Shown here piece after piece: positions 17,416 to 28,631 of a stretch of 64,000 nucleotides of DNA. Numbering within the stretch: the stretch's first letter is position 1; each line of letters starts with the position of its first letter. The translations under genes and the position numbers were made by a program. Origin of the DNA: Enterobacteriaceae bacterium (GTDB taxonomy: Bacteria > Pseudomonadota > Gammaproteobacteria > Enterobacterales > Enterobacteriaceae). The notes beneath the pieces were generated by a model. The model worked only from the letters and a program-made list of their open reading frames with translations. It was not told the DNA's origin and did no database searches. The stretch covers positions 1 through 64,000 of the forward strand of contig JAIRVT010000054.1 in assembly GCA_031253755.1 (NCBI GenBank), given 5' to 3'.

Positions 17416-18992
17416 TAGAATGTCACCTCGGTGTTGTGGGCCTGAGCGATGGCACGAATCACCGCCCTGGATTTACTGTGAGTTTCCAGCACTTCTGATT
17501 CCGGTACCGAATCCAAAACAATACCGGCACCCACCTGAACTGTGGCTTTCCCGTCTTCAACATAGGCAGAACGAATGACAATGCAGGTATCAAAATTTCC
17601 CTGACCGGTGAAATAGCCGACTGCGCCAGCGTAACTGCCACGGCGTTCACCTTCATATTGGGCAATAAGCTGCATCGCCCGGACTTTCGGAGCGCCGGTC
17701 AGTGTTCCCATATTCATGCACGCCTGATAAGCATGAAAAATATCCAGATCATGACGAAGTGTGCCGACAACATGGGAAACAAGGTGCATCACAAATGAAT
17801 AGCGATCCACTTTCATTAAATCAGACACATAACGGCTGCCCGGCTCACAAATCCGTGCCAGATCATTACGCGCTAAATCCACCAGCATGACATGCTCAGA
17901 GAGTTCTTTGCTGTCGCTACGCATTTCCAGCTCAATCCGGCTATCGAAATCAGCATCCAGCCCGCCATTGGCGTTACGCCCACGGGGGCGAGTGCCGGCG
18001 ATGGGATAAATTTCAATCCGGCGGCTGTTGGCATCGTATTTAAGCGCACTCTCCGGCGAGGCACCGAACAGACAAAAATCCTGATCCTGCATAAAAAACA
18101 TATACGGGCTGGGATTTTGGCTCTTCAGGGTATGGTAAGCATTTAACGGAGAAGGGCAGGGCAAGGTAAACCGCCGGGATGGAACGACCTGAAAGATATC
18201 TCCCTGACGGATGAAATGCTGTAACTGCTGGACGTTATCTGCGTACTGTTCATCGCTTTGGTTAGCGGAAATCGCCATTTCAGGTAAGGTGACTGGCTGC
18301 AAAGGCTGTCGGGGATGAGCGATAATGGCAGTTAATGCCGCCAGCCGTGTTTCAAGGCGTTGTTTTTCTGTGTCTGATTCACCGAACAGTGACGTTTGCA
18401 GCAAGGCGTGCTGTTTTTGGTGGTCGATCACCATTAATGTCTCAGCCAGATAAAAACAGAAATCCGGGCAGCGTTGGGCGGTTTTGAGTTTAGGAAGAGG
18501 TTCAAATCCGGCGACTAAATCATAGCTAAACAACCCACCGACGAAAATGGCATCGGGTGTTTCTGAAACAACTGCCGATTCTGCGAAAGAAGATAGCGCC
18601 GTCAGTGCGCGTAACGCATCAAAAATAGAATCGGTTTTTAACCGGCGGTCTTCATCTAAATTTTGCTCAATCATGGGAAACTGAGCCAGAAGAGTGCGCT
18701 CTTCAATACTGACTTGCGCTTTTTTTGCCAGTAAATCGGCGAGGACGGGCAGTAAATTCCGGCCATTTTCGCTCAGAGCGGTAAAATTGACCTGTCGATC
18801 ATCAGCTGAGATACGTAGCGCGCTGTCTATAATCAACATGCTTTTGAGATTCTGTTTGCTGTTTATTTCAGCCGATTCCAGCAGTAATGTTGCGGGCCGG
18901 TTGTTGCAAAGCTGATTGAAAAGCAGTGTCGGATCAGCCTGATAAATGGCTTCTCGCTGGTTTATCGAAATAGTAAAGTTTTTATCTGCCAT
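17415..18992 (-). CDS. trpE: Anthranilate synthase component I
   Basis: TrpE converts chorismate and ammonia to anthranilate. The 525-aa protein has the N-terminal regulatory part, with the tryptophan-binding LLLESAEI near residue 37, and a chorismate-binding C-terminal domain: [31 protein letters not shown] and QVGAGIV. AGAGG lies before the ATG at 18992. It is the first structural gene of the operon, behind a leader peptide and attenuator. Confidence 0.97.
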   Translation of the reverse strand: MADKNFTISINQREAIYQADPTLLFNQLCNNRPATLLLESAEINSKQNLKSMLIIDSALRISADDRQVNFTALSENGRNLLPVLADLLAKKAQVSIEERTLLAQFPMIEQNLDEDRRLKTDSIFDALRALTALSSFAESAVVSETPDAIFVGGLFSYDLVAGFEPLPKLKTAQRCPDFCFYLAETLMVIDHQKQHALLQTSLFGESDTEKQRLETRLAALTAIIAHPRQPLQPVTLPEMAISANQSDEQYADNVQQLQHFIRQGDIFQVVPSRRFTLPCPSPLNAYHTLKSQNPSPYMFFMQDQDFCLFGASPESALKYDANSRRIEIYPIAGTRPRGRNANGGLDADFDSRIELEMRSDSKELSEHVMLVDLARNDLARICEPGSRYVSDLMKVDRYSFVMHLVSHVVGTLRHDLDIFHAYQACMNMGTLTGAPKVRAMQLIAQYEGERRGSYAGAVGYFTGQGNFDTCIVIRSAYVEDGKATVQVGAGIVLDSVPESEVLETHSKSRAVIRAIAQAHNTEVTF

Positions 18993-19048
18993 ACCTGCCT
19001 CTTTGTTATATTTTCAAAAAATTGAGCCTTGCTTCAGAAAATGGATAT

Positions 19049-19077
19049 AAAAAAACCCGCTTGTTCAGAGCGGGTTT
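19049..19077 (-). terminator. trp attenuator (leader terminator)
   Basis: On the minus strand, a 9-bp stem AAACCCGCT / AGCGGGTTT (19069-19077, 19053-19061) with a 7-base loop is followed by about seven Us, 57 nt before trpE. A segment overlapping the end of trpL (AGGGCGGTTT, 19111-19120) can pair with its 5' arm to form the antiterminator. Confidence 0.88.
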
Positions 19078-19096
19078 AGGCACGTTGAAATTCGAC

Positions 19097-19189
19097 TTAT
19101 GCGCGCAATGAAACCGCCCTGAATGGGAGGCTCAGCCACCAACGCATTTCCTGAGTGTCTTTTATAAATACAGGCATAAGTACGAACAT
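19097..19189 (-). CDS. trpL: trp operon leader peptide
   Basis: This is a 30-aa leader with tandem tryptophans at residues 17-18 (EMRWWLSLPF), an AAGG ribosome site eight bases before its ATG, and a stop just ahead of the attenuator. When charged tRNA-Trp is scarce, the ribosome stalls at the two UGG codons, freeing the antiterminator. It is longer than the 14-aa E. coli leader, because 16 residues precede the Trp pair. An internal ATG two codons before the Trp pair is preceded by CAGGAA and is an alternative start. Confidence 0.82.
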   Translation of the reverse strand: MFVLMPVFIKDTQEMRWWLSLPFRAVSLRA

Positions 19190-19242
19190 TTTGTGTGCCT
19201 TATAGATTAGTTGAGTGTCAATCGGTTTTTCTGCAAAACCTG

Positions 19243-19277
19243 CGTACTAGTAAAGTGGATCTGTTTCTGTTTGTCAA
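19243..19277 (-). promoter_or_regulatory. trp promoter and TrpR operator
   Basis: On the minus strand, -35 TTGACA (19272-19277) and -10 TTTACT (19249-19254) are spaced by 17 bp. The -10 runs into ACTAGTACGCA, which matches the E. coli trp operator half (ACTAGTACGCA). TrpR repression at this site is inferred from that match. Confidence 0.85.
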
Positions 19278-19385
19278 TGCTTTTTTGGACACATGATCAT
19301 CAACATTGCAGAAAATAAGGTAACAGACCGAATCCATCCTGTTATCTCTCACCTTTGTGTTATCATTTTCGTTTCGCGCTTTACC

Positions 19386-19460
19386 CGTCGTCTTTCAAGT
19401 TGCCTCTTTGTTGGCTGCTCACGATCGCTCCCTCGACGTAACTCGAAATCCGTAGGGTGT
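19386..19460 (+). repeat. Dispersed repeat, CTTTCAAGTTGC family (copy 2)
   Basis: CCCGTCGTCTTTCAAGTTGC, then CTCTTTGTTGGCTGCTCACG, then ACTCGAAATCCGTAGGGTG. This is the most complete copy. It lies in the 345-bp divergent spacer between the trp promoter and rnm, which otherwise holds only promoter DNA. Confidence 0.75.
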
Positions 19461-19534
19461 TGATATCTCTTGATAGTTCTATCAATTGATAAAAAACGCT
19501 TTTGTTTTCTATCCGATAAAGCAGGTACAGGGTA

Positions 19535-20407
19535 ATGACTGAAATCGCCAGTGACATGACAACACGCTATGATCTGCATAGCCATACCACCGCTTCCGAT
19601 GGTGTTTTATCACCTGAGCAGCTCGTGGACAGAGCGATTTCTATGGGAATTGATGTGCTGGCAATCACCGATCACGATACAACAGAAGGTATTCCTGCTG
19701 CCTTACATCATATTCAGCAAAATAATTTACCACTGGCTCTCATCGCTGGCGTTGAAGTTTCAACATTATGGCAAAATCTGGAAATTCATATAGTTGGCTT
19801 AAATGTGGATATTAACTCTGCCTCCTTAAAAACACTGTTGGCTAATCAGGTTGATTTAAGAAAACAGCGTGGTATGGAAATTGGGCATCGGTTAGCCAAA
19901 GCCGGTATTCCCGATGCCTGGGAAGGAGCATTAAAGCTGGCGAATGGCGGGCAGGTGACTCGCGGCCATTTTGCGCGTTATTTAGTTGAGGCTGGAATTG
20001 CCCCGACGATCCAGAAAGTGTTTAAAAAATATCTGGCAAGGGGAAAGATCGGTTATGTTCCGCCACAATGGTGTACAATCGCGCAGGCGATAGAAGCCAT
20101 TCATCAGGCCGGAGGGCAGGCGGTGATCGCGCATCCCGGCAGATATGGGTTGTCGACGAAATGGCTTAAACGGCTAGCTGACGGGTTTAAACAACATGGC
20201 GGTGATGCCATGGAAGTTGCACAGTGCCAACAAGCACCGAATGAAAGGCAACAACTGGGTCAGCTGGCAAGAGAATATGGGCTGAATGTCTCATTAGGAT
20301 CGGATTTTCACCAACCTTGCTCGTGGATAGAACTTGGGCGCAATCTGTGGTTACCCGGTGATGTTGTGCCTGTATGGCACAATTGGCCACGCTTTGCGGC
20401 TGCATAG
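19535..20407 (+). CDS. rnm: 5'-3' exoribonuclease RNase AM (YciV, PHP domain)
   Basis: This 290-aa PHP-family phosphoesterase has metal-binding motifs DLHSHTTASDG near the N-terminus, AITDHDTTEG, GVEVST, and later HPGRYG and LGSDFHQP. E. coli YciV/Rnm is a 5'-3' exonuclease that matures the 5' ends of 23S, 16S and 5S rRNA and shows activity on pAp. The gene was once called trpH for its position. It begins divergently from trp, as in E. coli, and is followed 36 bp later by yciO. Confidence 0.95.
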   Translation: MTEIASDMTTRYDLHSHTTASDGVLSPEQLVDRAISMGIDVLAITDHDTTEGIPAALHHIQQNNLPLALIAGVEVSTLWQNLEIHIVGLNVDINSASLKTLLANQVDLRKQRGMEIGHRLAKAGIPDAWEGALKLANGGQVTRGHFARYLVEAGIAPTIQKVFKKYLARGKIGYVPPQWCTIAQAIEAIHQAGGQAVIAHPGRYGLSTKWLKRLADGFKQHGGDAMEVAQCQQAPNERQQLGQLAREYGLNVSLGSDFHQPCSWIELGRNLWLPGDVVPVWHNWPRFAAA

Positions 20408-20443
20408 ATTTTGACGTTGAGGCTTACATAAGAGGTTATCGTT

Positions 20444-21064
20444 ATGAGCCAGTTTTTTTATATCCACCCTGATAATCCACAAACTCGTCTGATTGAGCAA
20501 AGTGTGGATGTGCTGAAAAAGGGAGGCGTTGTTATTTATCCTACTGATTCGGGCTATGCCATTGGTTGCTGTCTGGAAAATAAAGATGCCATGACTCGAA
20601 TTTGCCGTATCCGTCAATTGGATGGACGGCATAATTTTACGCTGATGTGCCGTGATCTGTCAGAAATTGCCACTTATGCCCATGTGGATAATCAGGCATT
20701 TCGCCTGATAAAGAATAATACGCCCGGCAATTACACGTTCATTTTACAGGCAACCAAAGAAGTGCCTCGCCGTTTGATGAACGAAAAACGTAAAACAATC
20801 GGTTTGCGTGTGCCTTCCAACCCTATTGCGCTGGCGTTACTGGAAGTCATGGGTGAGCCGTTGATGTCATGCAGCCTGATTTTACCCGGTAACGATTTTG
20901 CTGAATCTGATCCAGAAGAGATCAAAGATACGTTAAGTAAACAAGTTGATTTAATCATTCACGGTGGCTATCTTGGGCAGCAACCGACAACGGTGGTGGA
21001 TTTAACTGAGGATTCACCTGTGGTTGTTCGTCAGGGTGAAGGTGATGCCACACCTTTTTTATAA
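20444..21064 (+). CDS. yciO: YciO/Sua5/YrdC family protein
   Basis: This 206-aa protein has the YrdC-like fold. It starts MSQFFYIHPDNPQ, then GGVVIYPTDSGYAIGC, KNNTPGNYTFIL, KRKTIGLRVPSNPIAL and a C-terminal GGYLGQQPTTVVDLT. YrdC and Sua5 make threonylcarbamoyl-AMP for tRNA t6A. YciO has weak such activity, and its physiological role is not firmly settled. AAGAGG before the ATG supports the start. It sits in the conserved rnm-yciO-rluB order. Confidence 0.94.
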   Translation: MSQFFYIHPDNPQTRLIEQSVDVLKKGGVVIYPTDSGYAIGCCLENKDAMTRICRIRQLDGRHNFTLMCRDLSEIATYAHVDNQAFRLIKNNTPGNYTFILQATKEVPRRLMNEKRKTIGLRVPSNPIALALLEVMGEPLMSCSLILPGNDFAESDPEEIKDTLSKQVDLIIHGGYLGQQPTTVVDLTEDSPVVVRQGEGDATPFL

Positions 21065-21206
21065 GCAGAATCTTGCATAAACCCGAAGTTACAAACTGAA
21101 AGCGATAACTTAAAGCTATTGCCCAAAAGCTATTACCTAAACGGAATGGCTACTTTTTATTTTTTTATAATACGACGCCTGTGAAGGCGACAACAGAGGT
21201 TGCTCA

Positions 21207-22130
21207 ATGAGCGATAAAACAGAAAAGTTACAAAAAATTCTTGCGCGTTCTGGTCATGGCTCCCGCCGTGAAATTGAGGGATATATTCGACAGGGGCGCA
21301 TCAGTATTGATGGTAAGATCGCAACGTTGGGTGATCGCATCGAAGTCAAACCCGGCACAAAAATTCGCTTTGACGGGCGGATTTTAAATATCAAAGAGCC
21401 ACAAAAAACGATTTGTCGCGTTCTGGCCTATTATAAGCCGGAAGGTGAACTGTGTACCCGACATGACCCGGAAGGCCGCCCGACCGTGTTTGACAGGTTA
21501 CCGAAAATGCAGGATGCGCGCTGGATTGCCGTGGGTCGTCTGGATATCAACACCTGCGGTTTGTTGCTGTTTACCACCGATGGTGAACTGGCAAACCGTC
21601 TGATGCATCCAAGCCGCGAAGTTGAGCGCGAGTATGCCGTTCGCGTATTCGGTGAAGTGGATAACGCGAAACTGCGCCAGTTGTCACAGGGCGTACAGCT
21701 GGAAGATGGCCCAGCTTCATTCAAGACTATCTCGTTTAAAGGCGGGGAAGGTATTAACCAGTGGTACAACGTCACGCTGACGGAAGGGCGTAATCGTGAA
21801 GTCAGACGCCTGTGGGAAGCGGTTGGTGTGCAAGTCAGCCGTTTGATCCGTGTCCGTTACGGCGATATTGACCTGCCGAAAGGTTTACCGCGTGGCGGCT
21901 GGGTTGAGTTAGGGCTGGAGCAAGCGAACTATTTACGCCAGTTAGTTGATTTAAATGATGAAACCGTATCCAAAGTTGCGGTTGAGCGCGACCAGCGCCG
22001 CATTAAGGCCAACCAAATTCGCCGTGCAGTCAGAAGACACACTCAGGTGGCCGCGCGTCCGGCAGGAAAACGACCTGCCAGCAGTTCTCGCCAGAATGCA
22101 GGAAGGAAGACGACGTCTAAAGGCCGTTAA
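21207..22130 (+). CDS. rluB: 23S rRNA pseudouridine-2605 synthase
   Basis: RluB isomerises U2605 of 23S rRNA. The 307-aa protein has an N-terminal S4 RNA-binding domain ([20 protein letters not shown]) and a synthase domain with the catalytic aspartate in [37 protein letters not shown] is the other family motif. The C-terminal tail is basic and disordered ([10 protein letters not shown], then [10 protein letters not shown]), slightly longer than in E. coli. CAGAGG lies before ATG 21207. Confidence 0.96.
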   Translation: MSDKTEKLQKILARSGHGSRREIEGYIRQGRISIDGKIATLGDRIEVKPGTKIRFDGRILNIKEPQKTICRVLAYYKPEGELCTRHDPEGRPTVFDRLPKMQDARWIAVGRLDINTCGLLLFTTDGELANRLMHPSREVEREYAVRVFGEVDNAKLRQLSQGVQLEDGPASFKTISFKGGEGINQWYNVTLTEGRNREVRRLWEAVGVQVSRLIRVRYGDIDLPKGLPRGGWVELGLEQANYLRQLVDLNDETVSKVAVERDQRRIKANQIRRAVRRHTQVAARPAGKRPASSSRQNAGRKTTSKGR

Positions 22131-22137
22131 TTTTCCT

Positions 22138-22170
22138 GAGCCGCTGTTTCATGGAAATAGCGGCTTTACA
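22138..22170. terminator. Bidirectional hairpin between rluB and yciK
   Basis: GAGCCGCT / AGCGGCTT flanks GTTTCATGGAAAT just after the rluB stop, in the 67-bp gap between convergent genes. It is probably a shared terminator, although the T-run is short. Confidence 0.6.
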
Positions 22171-22197
22171 GCGAGTTACTCACTGATTCAGAAAGTG

Positions 22198-22962
22198 TTA
22201 TTCAGCCGGCCCTGCTTTACGGCCGGGCTGGGCATCAAAACTGATCCCTGAATCATGCAGGCTGTCATCGCCCATCAGGTAAAGATAAACCGGCATAATA
22301 TCGGCGGGGGTTTTCAACTTCGCCGCATTTTCATCAGGAAACGCATTGGCACGCATACTGGTACGTGTTCCACCCGGATTAATGCAGTTTATCCGCAGAG
22401 ACGTTCCCTGATATTCCTGCGCCAGAACCTGCATCAACCCTTCAGTGGCAAATTTGGAAGCAGCATAAGCGCCCCAGCCACTTCGTCCTTCACGCCCTAC
22501 GCTGGAACTGGTAAAGACCAACGAACCGCGGGTGGATTTCAGCAACAGCGGAAGTAAGGCTTGGGTCAGCATAAAAGTGGCATTGACATTCACTTGCATC
22601 ACATCATGCCAAAGCTGAGCGGGCTGATCGGTAATAGGTGCTACCACACCTAATAACCCGGCATTATGCAGCACACCGTCCAAACGAGGGTACTGTTGTG
22701 TTAATTGGTTGGCAAAATTCCGACAGGCTTCAGCGGTCACGGTTAACAGATCCATTGTATAAATCGCCGCTGGCAGGCCACCTTCCTGTTCTATCTGCAA
22801 CTTCACAGCTTCCAATTTTGCCGTAGTGCGTCCGAGTAAAATCACCTGTGCGCCGTGGCGCGCATAGGTTAATGCGGCTTCACGGCCAATACCGTCACCG
22901 GCTCCGGTGACTAAAATGATTTTTTGTTGCAGCAGGTCATCATTAGGTTGGTAATCTAACAT
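22198..22962 (-). CDS. yciK: YciK family short-chain dehydrogenase/reductase
   Basis: This 254-aa SDR has the NAD(P)-binding TGAGDGIGREAALTYARHG, the LHNAGLLG motif, TSSSVGREGRSGWGAYAASK with the catalytic Ser-Tyr-Lys, and INPGGTRTSMRA. It matches E. coli YciK closely (also called EmrKY-neighbour family). The substrate is unknown. ATG 22962 has AAGA upstream and matches the family start; ATG 22977 adds five residues. In E. coli, btuR follows yciK; it is absent here. Confidence 0.94.
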   Translation of the reverse strand: MLDYQPNDDLLQQKIILVTGAGDGIGREAALTYARHGAQVILLGRTTAKLEAVKLQIEQEGGLPAAIYTMDLLTVTAEACRNFANQLTQQYPRLDGVLHNAGLLGVVAPITDQPAQLWHDVMQVNVNATFMLTQALLPLLLKSTRGSLVFTSSSVGREGRSGWGAYAASKFATEGLMQVLAQEYQGTSLRINCINPGGTRTSMRANAFPDENAAKLKTPADIMPVYLYLMGDDSLHDSGISFDAQPGRKAGPAE

Positions 22963-23054
22963 CTGATTCTTTTCCATAAACTGTTCGAGCGCTGTTTCAG
23001 GTTTTTAGTTAAAATGAGGTTTATTGTTCATCATAAGTGAAGAAGGGTGGATTT

Positions 23055-24101
23055 GTGGAGTATTTTTCTCTATACGGGCTGTTTCTGGCAAAAGTGGCGA
23101 CTCTCGTTCTGGCAGTTGTCATTCTGGTCGTATTCTGTATTGGCGTCGGTGTACGTAAAACCATTCACAAGGGAGAATTACGGCTGGCTAATCTTGGTGA
23201 GTCATATAAGGAAAAGCAACGTCAGATGCAGCAGGCTCGGATGAGCGAAGCAGAGCAGAAAATCTGGCAAAAAGAGCAGAAAAAGCAGCAGAAAAGTGAG
23301 GCCAAGCAGAAAAAGGCGGCAGCCAAAGCAGGCCAAAAAGATTTACAGAAACCCAGCCTTTACGTCATTGATTTCAAAGGCAGCATGGATGCTCATGAGA
23401 CAGATTCCCTGCGTGAAGAAATCAGCGCCATACTGGCTGTAGCGGATAGTCATGATGAAGTGTTAGTGCGGCTGGAAAGCCCCGGTGGCATGGTACACGG
23501 TTACGGCCTTGCCGCATCACAATTAGCGCGCCTGAAACAAAAAGGCATCCGTCTGACCATTGCAGTCGATAAAGTTGCAGCAAGTGGCGGTTATATGATG
23601 GCGTGTGTGGCGGATCGTATTATCGCTGCGCCTTTCGCCATTATCGGCTCAATCGGTGTTGTCGCTCAGTTACCCAATATCCATCGGTTATTGAAGAAAA
23701 ACGATATTGATATCGAACTTCATACCGCCGGTGAATACAAGCGTACCCTGACTTTATTGGGAGAAAATACCGAACAGGGGCGGGAGAAATTCCGTGAAGA
23801 ACTGAACGAAACCCACGGATTGTTTAAGTCATTTATTCACCAGCACCGTCCGGCTCTGGATGTTGAAAAGGTGGCGACGGGTGAATATTGGTATGGCACT
23901 CAGGCCAAAGAACACGGCCTGATTGATGAAATCGGTGTCAGTGATGATTTCCTGATCGCACAAATTCAGCATTGTGAAGTGATTGGTGTCAGCTATGCCC
24001 GCCGTAAACGTGTCGTCGAGCGTTTTATGGGAAGTGCAGCGGAAAACGTGGACAAATTGCTGATGCGCTGGTGGCAAAGAGGCCAGAAACCGTTGCTCTG
24101 A
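23055..24101 (+). CDS. sohB: SohB inner-membrane peptidase (S49 family)
   Basis: SohB is a signal-peptide-peptidase-like protease of the inner membrane, found as a multicopy suppressor of htrA in E. coli. The 348-aa protein has an N-terminal transmembrane segment, a lysine/glutamine-rich linker at ~50-100, and the catalytic Ser in KVAASGGYMMA. The base Lys is in AGEYKRTLTLLG, and PFAIIGSIGVVAQ follows. The C-terminus RWWQRGQKPLL matches E. coli. GTG 23055 has AAGG eight bases upstream and gives the family length; GTG 23037 is less likely. A strong terminator follows. Confidence 0.94.
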   Translation: MEYFSLYGLFLAKVATLVLAVVILVVFCIGVGVRKTIHKGELRLANLGESYKEKQRQMQQARMSEAEQKIWQKEQKKQQKSEAKQKKAAAKAGQKDLQKPSLYVIDFKGSMDAHETDSLREEISAILAVADSHDEVLVRLESPGGMVHGYGLAASQLARLKQKGIRLTIAVDKVAASGGYMMACVADRIIAAPFAIIGSIGVVAQLPNIHRLLKKNDIDIELHTAGEYKRTLTLLGENTEQGREKFREELNETHGLFKSFIHQHRPALDVEKVATGEYWYGTQAKEHGLIDEIGVSDDFLIAQIQHCEVIGVSYARRKRVVERFMGSAAENVDKLLMRWWQRGQKPLL

Positions 24102-24158
24102 TAACAACAACGAAACCATAGCGATACGAAAATAGCAAGAAAATAGCGAAGAGTATTT

Positions 24159-24199
24159 AGCGGATAGTATTTAGCTTGATACTATTCGCTTAATTTTTT
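24159..24199 (+). terminator. Rho-independent terminator of sohB
   Basis: The 12-bp stem AGCGGATAGTAT / ATACTATTCGCT (24159-24170, 24179-24190) has one G-T wobble and is followed by TAATTTTTT. Confidence 0.85.
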
Positions 24200-24540
24200 G
24201 CTTCTCACTTTCTGACCAATCCCAAATTAGCCCCCTTCAAAAAAATAAGTTGTTGCGCATCGTGTTTTATCAGGTAGAGTGTGGGCTTTTCGTCATGCAG
24301 ATGGCAGATTTTGTTTACAGCCATTAATTATGCAGTTGCATAATATGGAATAATGTGCGTTTGTGTATAAAATACCTTAATTATTTCAAAGAGTTTTGCG
24401 TTTAAGGAAACATCCGGGGTAAAAAATTAGTTGATATCCTGCAAATCTATCGCAATATAAAAAGAGATTTATTTTATATACCGCAGTATAACTCCATCAT
24501 TTTCACCATCTGAAAAGAAGATAATTAGGTAAAGGTAACT
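24200..24540 (+). promoter_or_regulatory. topA upstream region
   Basis: This is 340 bp of AT-rich leader before topA with no credible reading frame. It contains the short palindrome ATTATGCA-GT-TGCATAAT near 24326-24343 and several TATAAT-like boxes (for example TATAAAATAC near 24366). Multiple topA promoters are known in E. coli; individual ones cannot be assigned here. Confidence 0.4.
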
Positions 24541-27138
24541 ATGGGTAAAGCTCTTGTTATAGTGGAGTCCCCGGCAAAAGCCAAAACAATCAATAAATAT
24601 CTGGGAAATGACTACGTTGTGAAATCCAGTGTAGGCCATATCCGTGATTTGCCGACCAGTGGTGCAGCGAGCCAAAAGAGTTCGAACTCATCTACCGATA
24701 AGAGTAAAAAGAAGCCCAAAAAGGATGAGAAGACTGCACTGGTTAGCCGAATGGGCGTCGATCCCTATCATGGCTGGGAAGCAAATTATCAAATTCTGCC
24801 CGGTAAAGAAAAAGTGGTGGCAGAGCTGAAAACGCTGGCTGAAAAAGCAGAGCATATCTATCTGGCAACGGACCTTGACCGCGAAGGGGAAGCCATTGCA
24901 TGGCACCTGCGGGAAGTCATTGGTGGAGATAATGCGCGTTTCAGCCGGGTGGTATTTAATGAAATTACCAAAAATGCCATCACGCAGGCTTTTGATAAAC
25001 CCGGCGAGTTAAACCTTGACCGTGTCAACGCACAACAGGCGCGCCGTTTTATGGATCGTGTCGTTGGTTACATGGTTTCACCGCTGTTGTGGAAAAAAGT
25101 GGCCAGAGGGCTATCCGCCGGGCGGGTTCAATCTGTCGCCGTTCGCCTTGTAGTTGAACGTGAACGTGAAATCAAGGCGTTTGTGCCGGAAGAATATTGG
25201 CAGATTTATGCAGATTTAATGGCGAAAGGCAACGTTGAGCTGCATATGGAAGTGACCCATAAAGCGGGTAAACCTTTCAAACCGGTTAATGCCGAACAGG
25301 CTCAGGCAGCAGTATCTTCGCTTGAAAAGGCCGGATATAAAATCACCGACCGTGAAGATCGTCCAACATCAAGCAAGCCCGGCGCTCCCTTTATTACCTC
25401 GACCCTGCAACAGGCAGCCAGTACCCGGCTTGGATTCGGTGTTAAGAAAACCATGTCGATGGCGCAGAAGTTATATGAAGCCGGGCATATCACATATATG
25501 CGTACTGACTCGACTAACTTGAGTCAGGATGCGTTGAGTATGGTCCGTGGTTATATTCATGACAATTTTGGCGGCAAGTATCTGCCAAAAGAAGCCAATA
25601 TTTACAGCAGCAAGGAAAATTCGCAGGAAGCGCATGAAGCGATCCGGCCTTCCAATGTTGATGTGATGGCTGAAGATCTGAAAGATATGGAAGCTGATGC
25701 GCAAAAATTGTATCAGCTTATCTGGCGTCAGTTCGTTGCGTGTCAGATGACACCTGCCAAATATGATTCCACAACACTGACCGTTCAGGCGGGGGATTTT
25801 GAACTTCGCGCTAAAGGGCGTACTTTGCGTTTTGACGGCTGGACAAAAGTCATGCCAGCTTTGCGTAAAGGCGATGAAGACCGCACTTTACCGGTTGTGG
25901 AAGTGGGAACCGAGCTTGATTTGCAGAAATTGTTGCCAAGCCAGCATTTCACTAAGCCACCGGCACGTTTCAGTGAAGCCTCTTTGGTCAGGGAACTGGA
26001 GAAACGGGGGATTGGCCGTCCGTCAACGTATGCGTCGATTATCTCCACCATTCAGGATCGCGGCTATGTACGGGCTGAAAACCGCCGCTTCTACGCAGAA
26101 AAAATGGGTGAAATTGTCAACGATCGTCTGGAAGAAAATTTCAACGAACTGATGAGCTACGATTTTACCGCCAGAATGGAAAATCAGCTCGACCACGTTG
26201 CGAATAATGAGGCGAACTGGAAAGGGGTGCTGGATGAGTTTTTTGTCAACTTTAGTGAACAGCTAGATGTTGCCGGCAAAGATCCTGAGGAAGGCGGTAT
26301 GCGCCCGAATCCGATGGTTATCACCTCTATTACCTGCCCGACCTGTAGCCGCCCGATGGGTATTCGTACTGCGACTACTGGCGTATTTCTTGGTTGTTCC
26401 GGCTATGCACTGTCGCCAAAAGAGCGTTGCAAACAGACCATTAATCTAATCCCGGAAAATGAAATACTGAACATTCTGGAAGGGGAAGACGCGGAAACGA
26501 ATGCGTTACGTGCTCGCCGCCGCTGTACCAAATGTGGTACGGCAATGGATAGTTACTTGATTGATAACCAAAGAAAATTACATGTGTGTGGTAATAACCC
26601 TGCCTGTGACGGTTATGAGGTCGAAAACGGCGAATTCCGTATCAAAGGTTATGACGGTCCCATTGTTGAATGTGATAAATGTGGCTCAGAGATGCACCTG
26701 AAAATGGGGCGTTTTGGCAAATACATGGGATGCACCAACGAAGCGTGTAAAAATACCCGTAAGATCCTGCGTAACGGGGAAGTCGCTCCTCCGAAAGAAG
26801 ATCCGGTTCCATTGCCTGAATTGCCTTGTGAAAAATCAGATGCTTATTTTGTTCTGCGGGATGGTGCAGCTGGCGTGTTCCTCGCGGCCAATACATTTCC
26901 AAAATCGCGGGAAACCCGCGCTCCATTGGTTGAAGAACTGGTCCGGTTCAAGGCACGTTTGCCAGAAAAGCTGTGTTATCTGGCTGAGGCACCCGTGGCA
27001 GATCCTGAAGGCAATAAGACCGTTGTCCGTTTTAGCCGTAAGACAAAACAACAATACGTTTCGGCGGAGAAGAATGGTAAAGCGACAGGATGGACGGCAT
27101 TTTTCGTTGATGGTGCCTGGGCAGTGAAAGAGAAATAA
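24541..27138 (+). CDS. topA: DNA topoisomerase I
   Basis: TopA relaxes negative supercoils by a type IA strand-passage mechanism. The 865-aa protein has the N-terminal Toprim domain ([12 protein letters not shown] with its Glu, and [13 protein letters not shown] with the DxDxE acidic triad). The active-site tyrosine is in YMRTDSTN. Three C-terminal zinc ribbons follow, each with four cysteines (starting CPTC, CTKCG and CDKCG), and then a basic zinc-ribbon-like tail. AGGTAAC precedes the ATG. A terminator follows, and cysB is next, as in E. coli. Confidence 0.97.
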   Translation: MGKALVIVESPAKAKTINKYLGNDYVVKSSVGHIRDLPTSGAASQKSSNSSTDKSKKKPKKDEKTALVSRMGVDPYHGWEANYQILPGKEKVVAELKTLAEKAEHIYLATDLDREGEAIAWHLREVIGGDNARFSRVVFNEITKNAITQAFDKPGELNLDRVNAQQARRFMDRVVGYMVSPLLWKKVARGLSAGRVQSVAVRLVVEREREIKAFVPEEYWQIYADLMAKGNVELHMEVTHKAGKPFKPVNAEQAQAAVSSLEKAGYKITDREDRPTSSKPGAPFITSTLQQAASTRLGFGVKKTMSMAQKLYEAGHITYMRTDSTNLSQDALSMVRGYIHDNFGGKYLPKEANIYSSKENSQEAHEAIRPSNVDVMAEDLKDMEADAQKLYQLIWRQFVACQMTPAKYDSTTLTVQAGDFELRAKGRTLRFDGWTKVMPALRKGDEDRTLPVVEVGTELDLQKLLPSQHFTKPPARFSEASLVRELEKRGIGRPSTYASIISTIQDRGYVRAENRRFYAEKMGEIVNDRLEENFNELMSYDFTARMENQLDHVANNEANWKGVLDEFFVNFSEQLDVAGKDPEEGGMRPNPMVITSITCPTCSRPMGIRTATTGVFLGCSGYALSPKERCKQTINLIPENEILNILEGEDAETNALRARRRCTKCGTAMDSYLIDNQRKLHVCGNNPACDGYEVENGEFRIKGYDGPIVECDKCGSEMHLKMGRFGKYMGCTNEACKNTRKILRNGEVAPPKEDPVPLPELPCEKSDAYFVLRDGAAGVFLAANTFPKSRETRAPLVEELVRFKARLPEKLCYLAEAPVADPEGNKTVVRFSRKTKQQYVSAEKNGKATGWTAFFVDGAWAVKEK

Positions 27139-27227
27139 TGATTCGAATGATGTGGTTTCAACCAGTCTGTTGAAATGTAATCAGAGAAATATTTCTTTTT
27201 TTACCTAAAATATAATTTTTTTTTCTG

Positions 27228-27258
27228 AAAAGTCAGTTTTTATAACTGACTTTTTTAT
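27228..27258 (+). terminator. Rho-independent terminator of topA
   Basis: The 11-bp stem AAAAGTCAGTT / AACTGACTTTT is followed by a T-rich tail (TTTTTTATTTTT). Confidence 0.85.
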
Positions 27259-27419
27259 TTTTCTGCAAAATAGAAACATAATATCTGAATCCTGTGTAAT
27301 AAATAATCGTTATCTGTACTAATTATTTGTTATATATATATACATCAAGTGTTATAGTGGTTATATGTTTGCAAATGCATATTCCTTATGGTTATAACTC
27401 TATAACTACCAGTAATATA

Positions 27420-27462
27420 GGGCGCCAACAAAGAGGCAATTTGAAAGACGACGGGTATATAT
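27420..27462 (-). repeat. Dispersed repeat, CTTTCAAGTTGC family (partial copy 3)
   Basis: GCCAACAAAGAGGCAATTTG and AAAGACGACGGGTATATA: one half of the repeat only, 30 bp upstream of cysB. It could separate the promoter from the gene or form part of the leader. Confidence 0.65.
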
Positions 27463-27471
27463 AATAATTAA

Positions 27472-28467
<996 letters not shown>

Positions 28468-28505
28468 CTGGCTAATAGCATAAATGATTTAATTGAATAA
28501 CAGAC

Positions 28506-28546
28506 ACCGGGGAAAATAGCTGAAATTATTTCCCCCGGTTTTTTAT
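28506..28546 (+). terminator. Rho-independent terminator of cysB
   Basis: ACCGGGGAAAATA pairs with the complement ATTATTTCCCCCGGT, followed by TTTTTT, 40 bp after the cysB stop. Confidence 0.85.
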
Positions 28547-28631
28547 AGTTTGAAAGGGATATCATTATTTTTGGAGAGATTGGTCTAATAAGCCAAAATA
28601 ACTTTTTAACTTATTTGGAATAATATAAAAA

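Noticed and set aside
24200-24540. Possible tRNA or small RNA in the topA leader
   Set aside because: Only a short palindrome (24326-24343) is visible. No cloverleaf or terminator structure supports an RNA gene.
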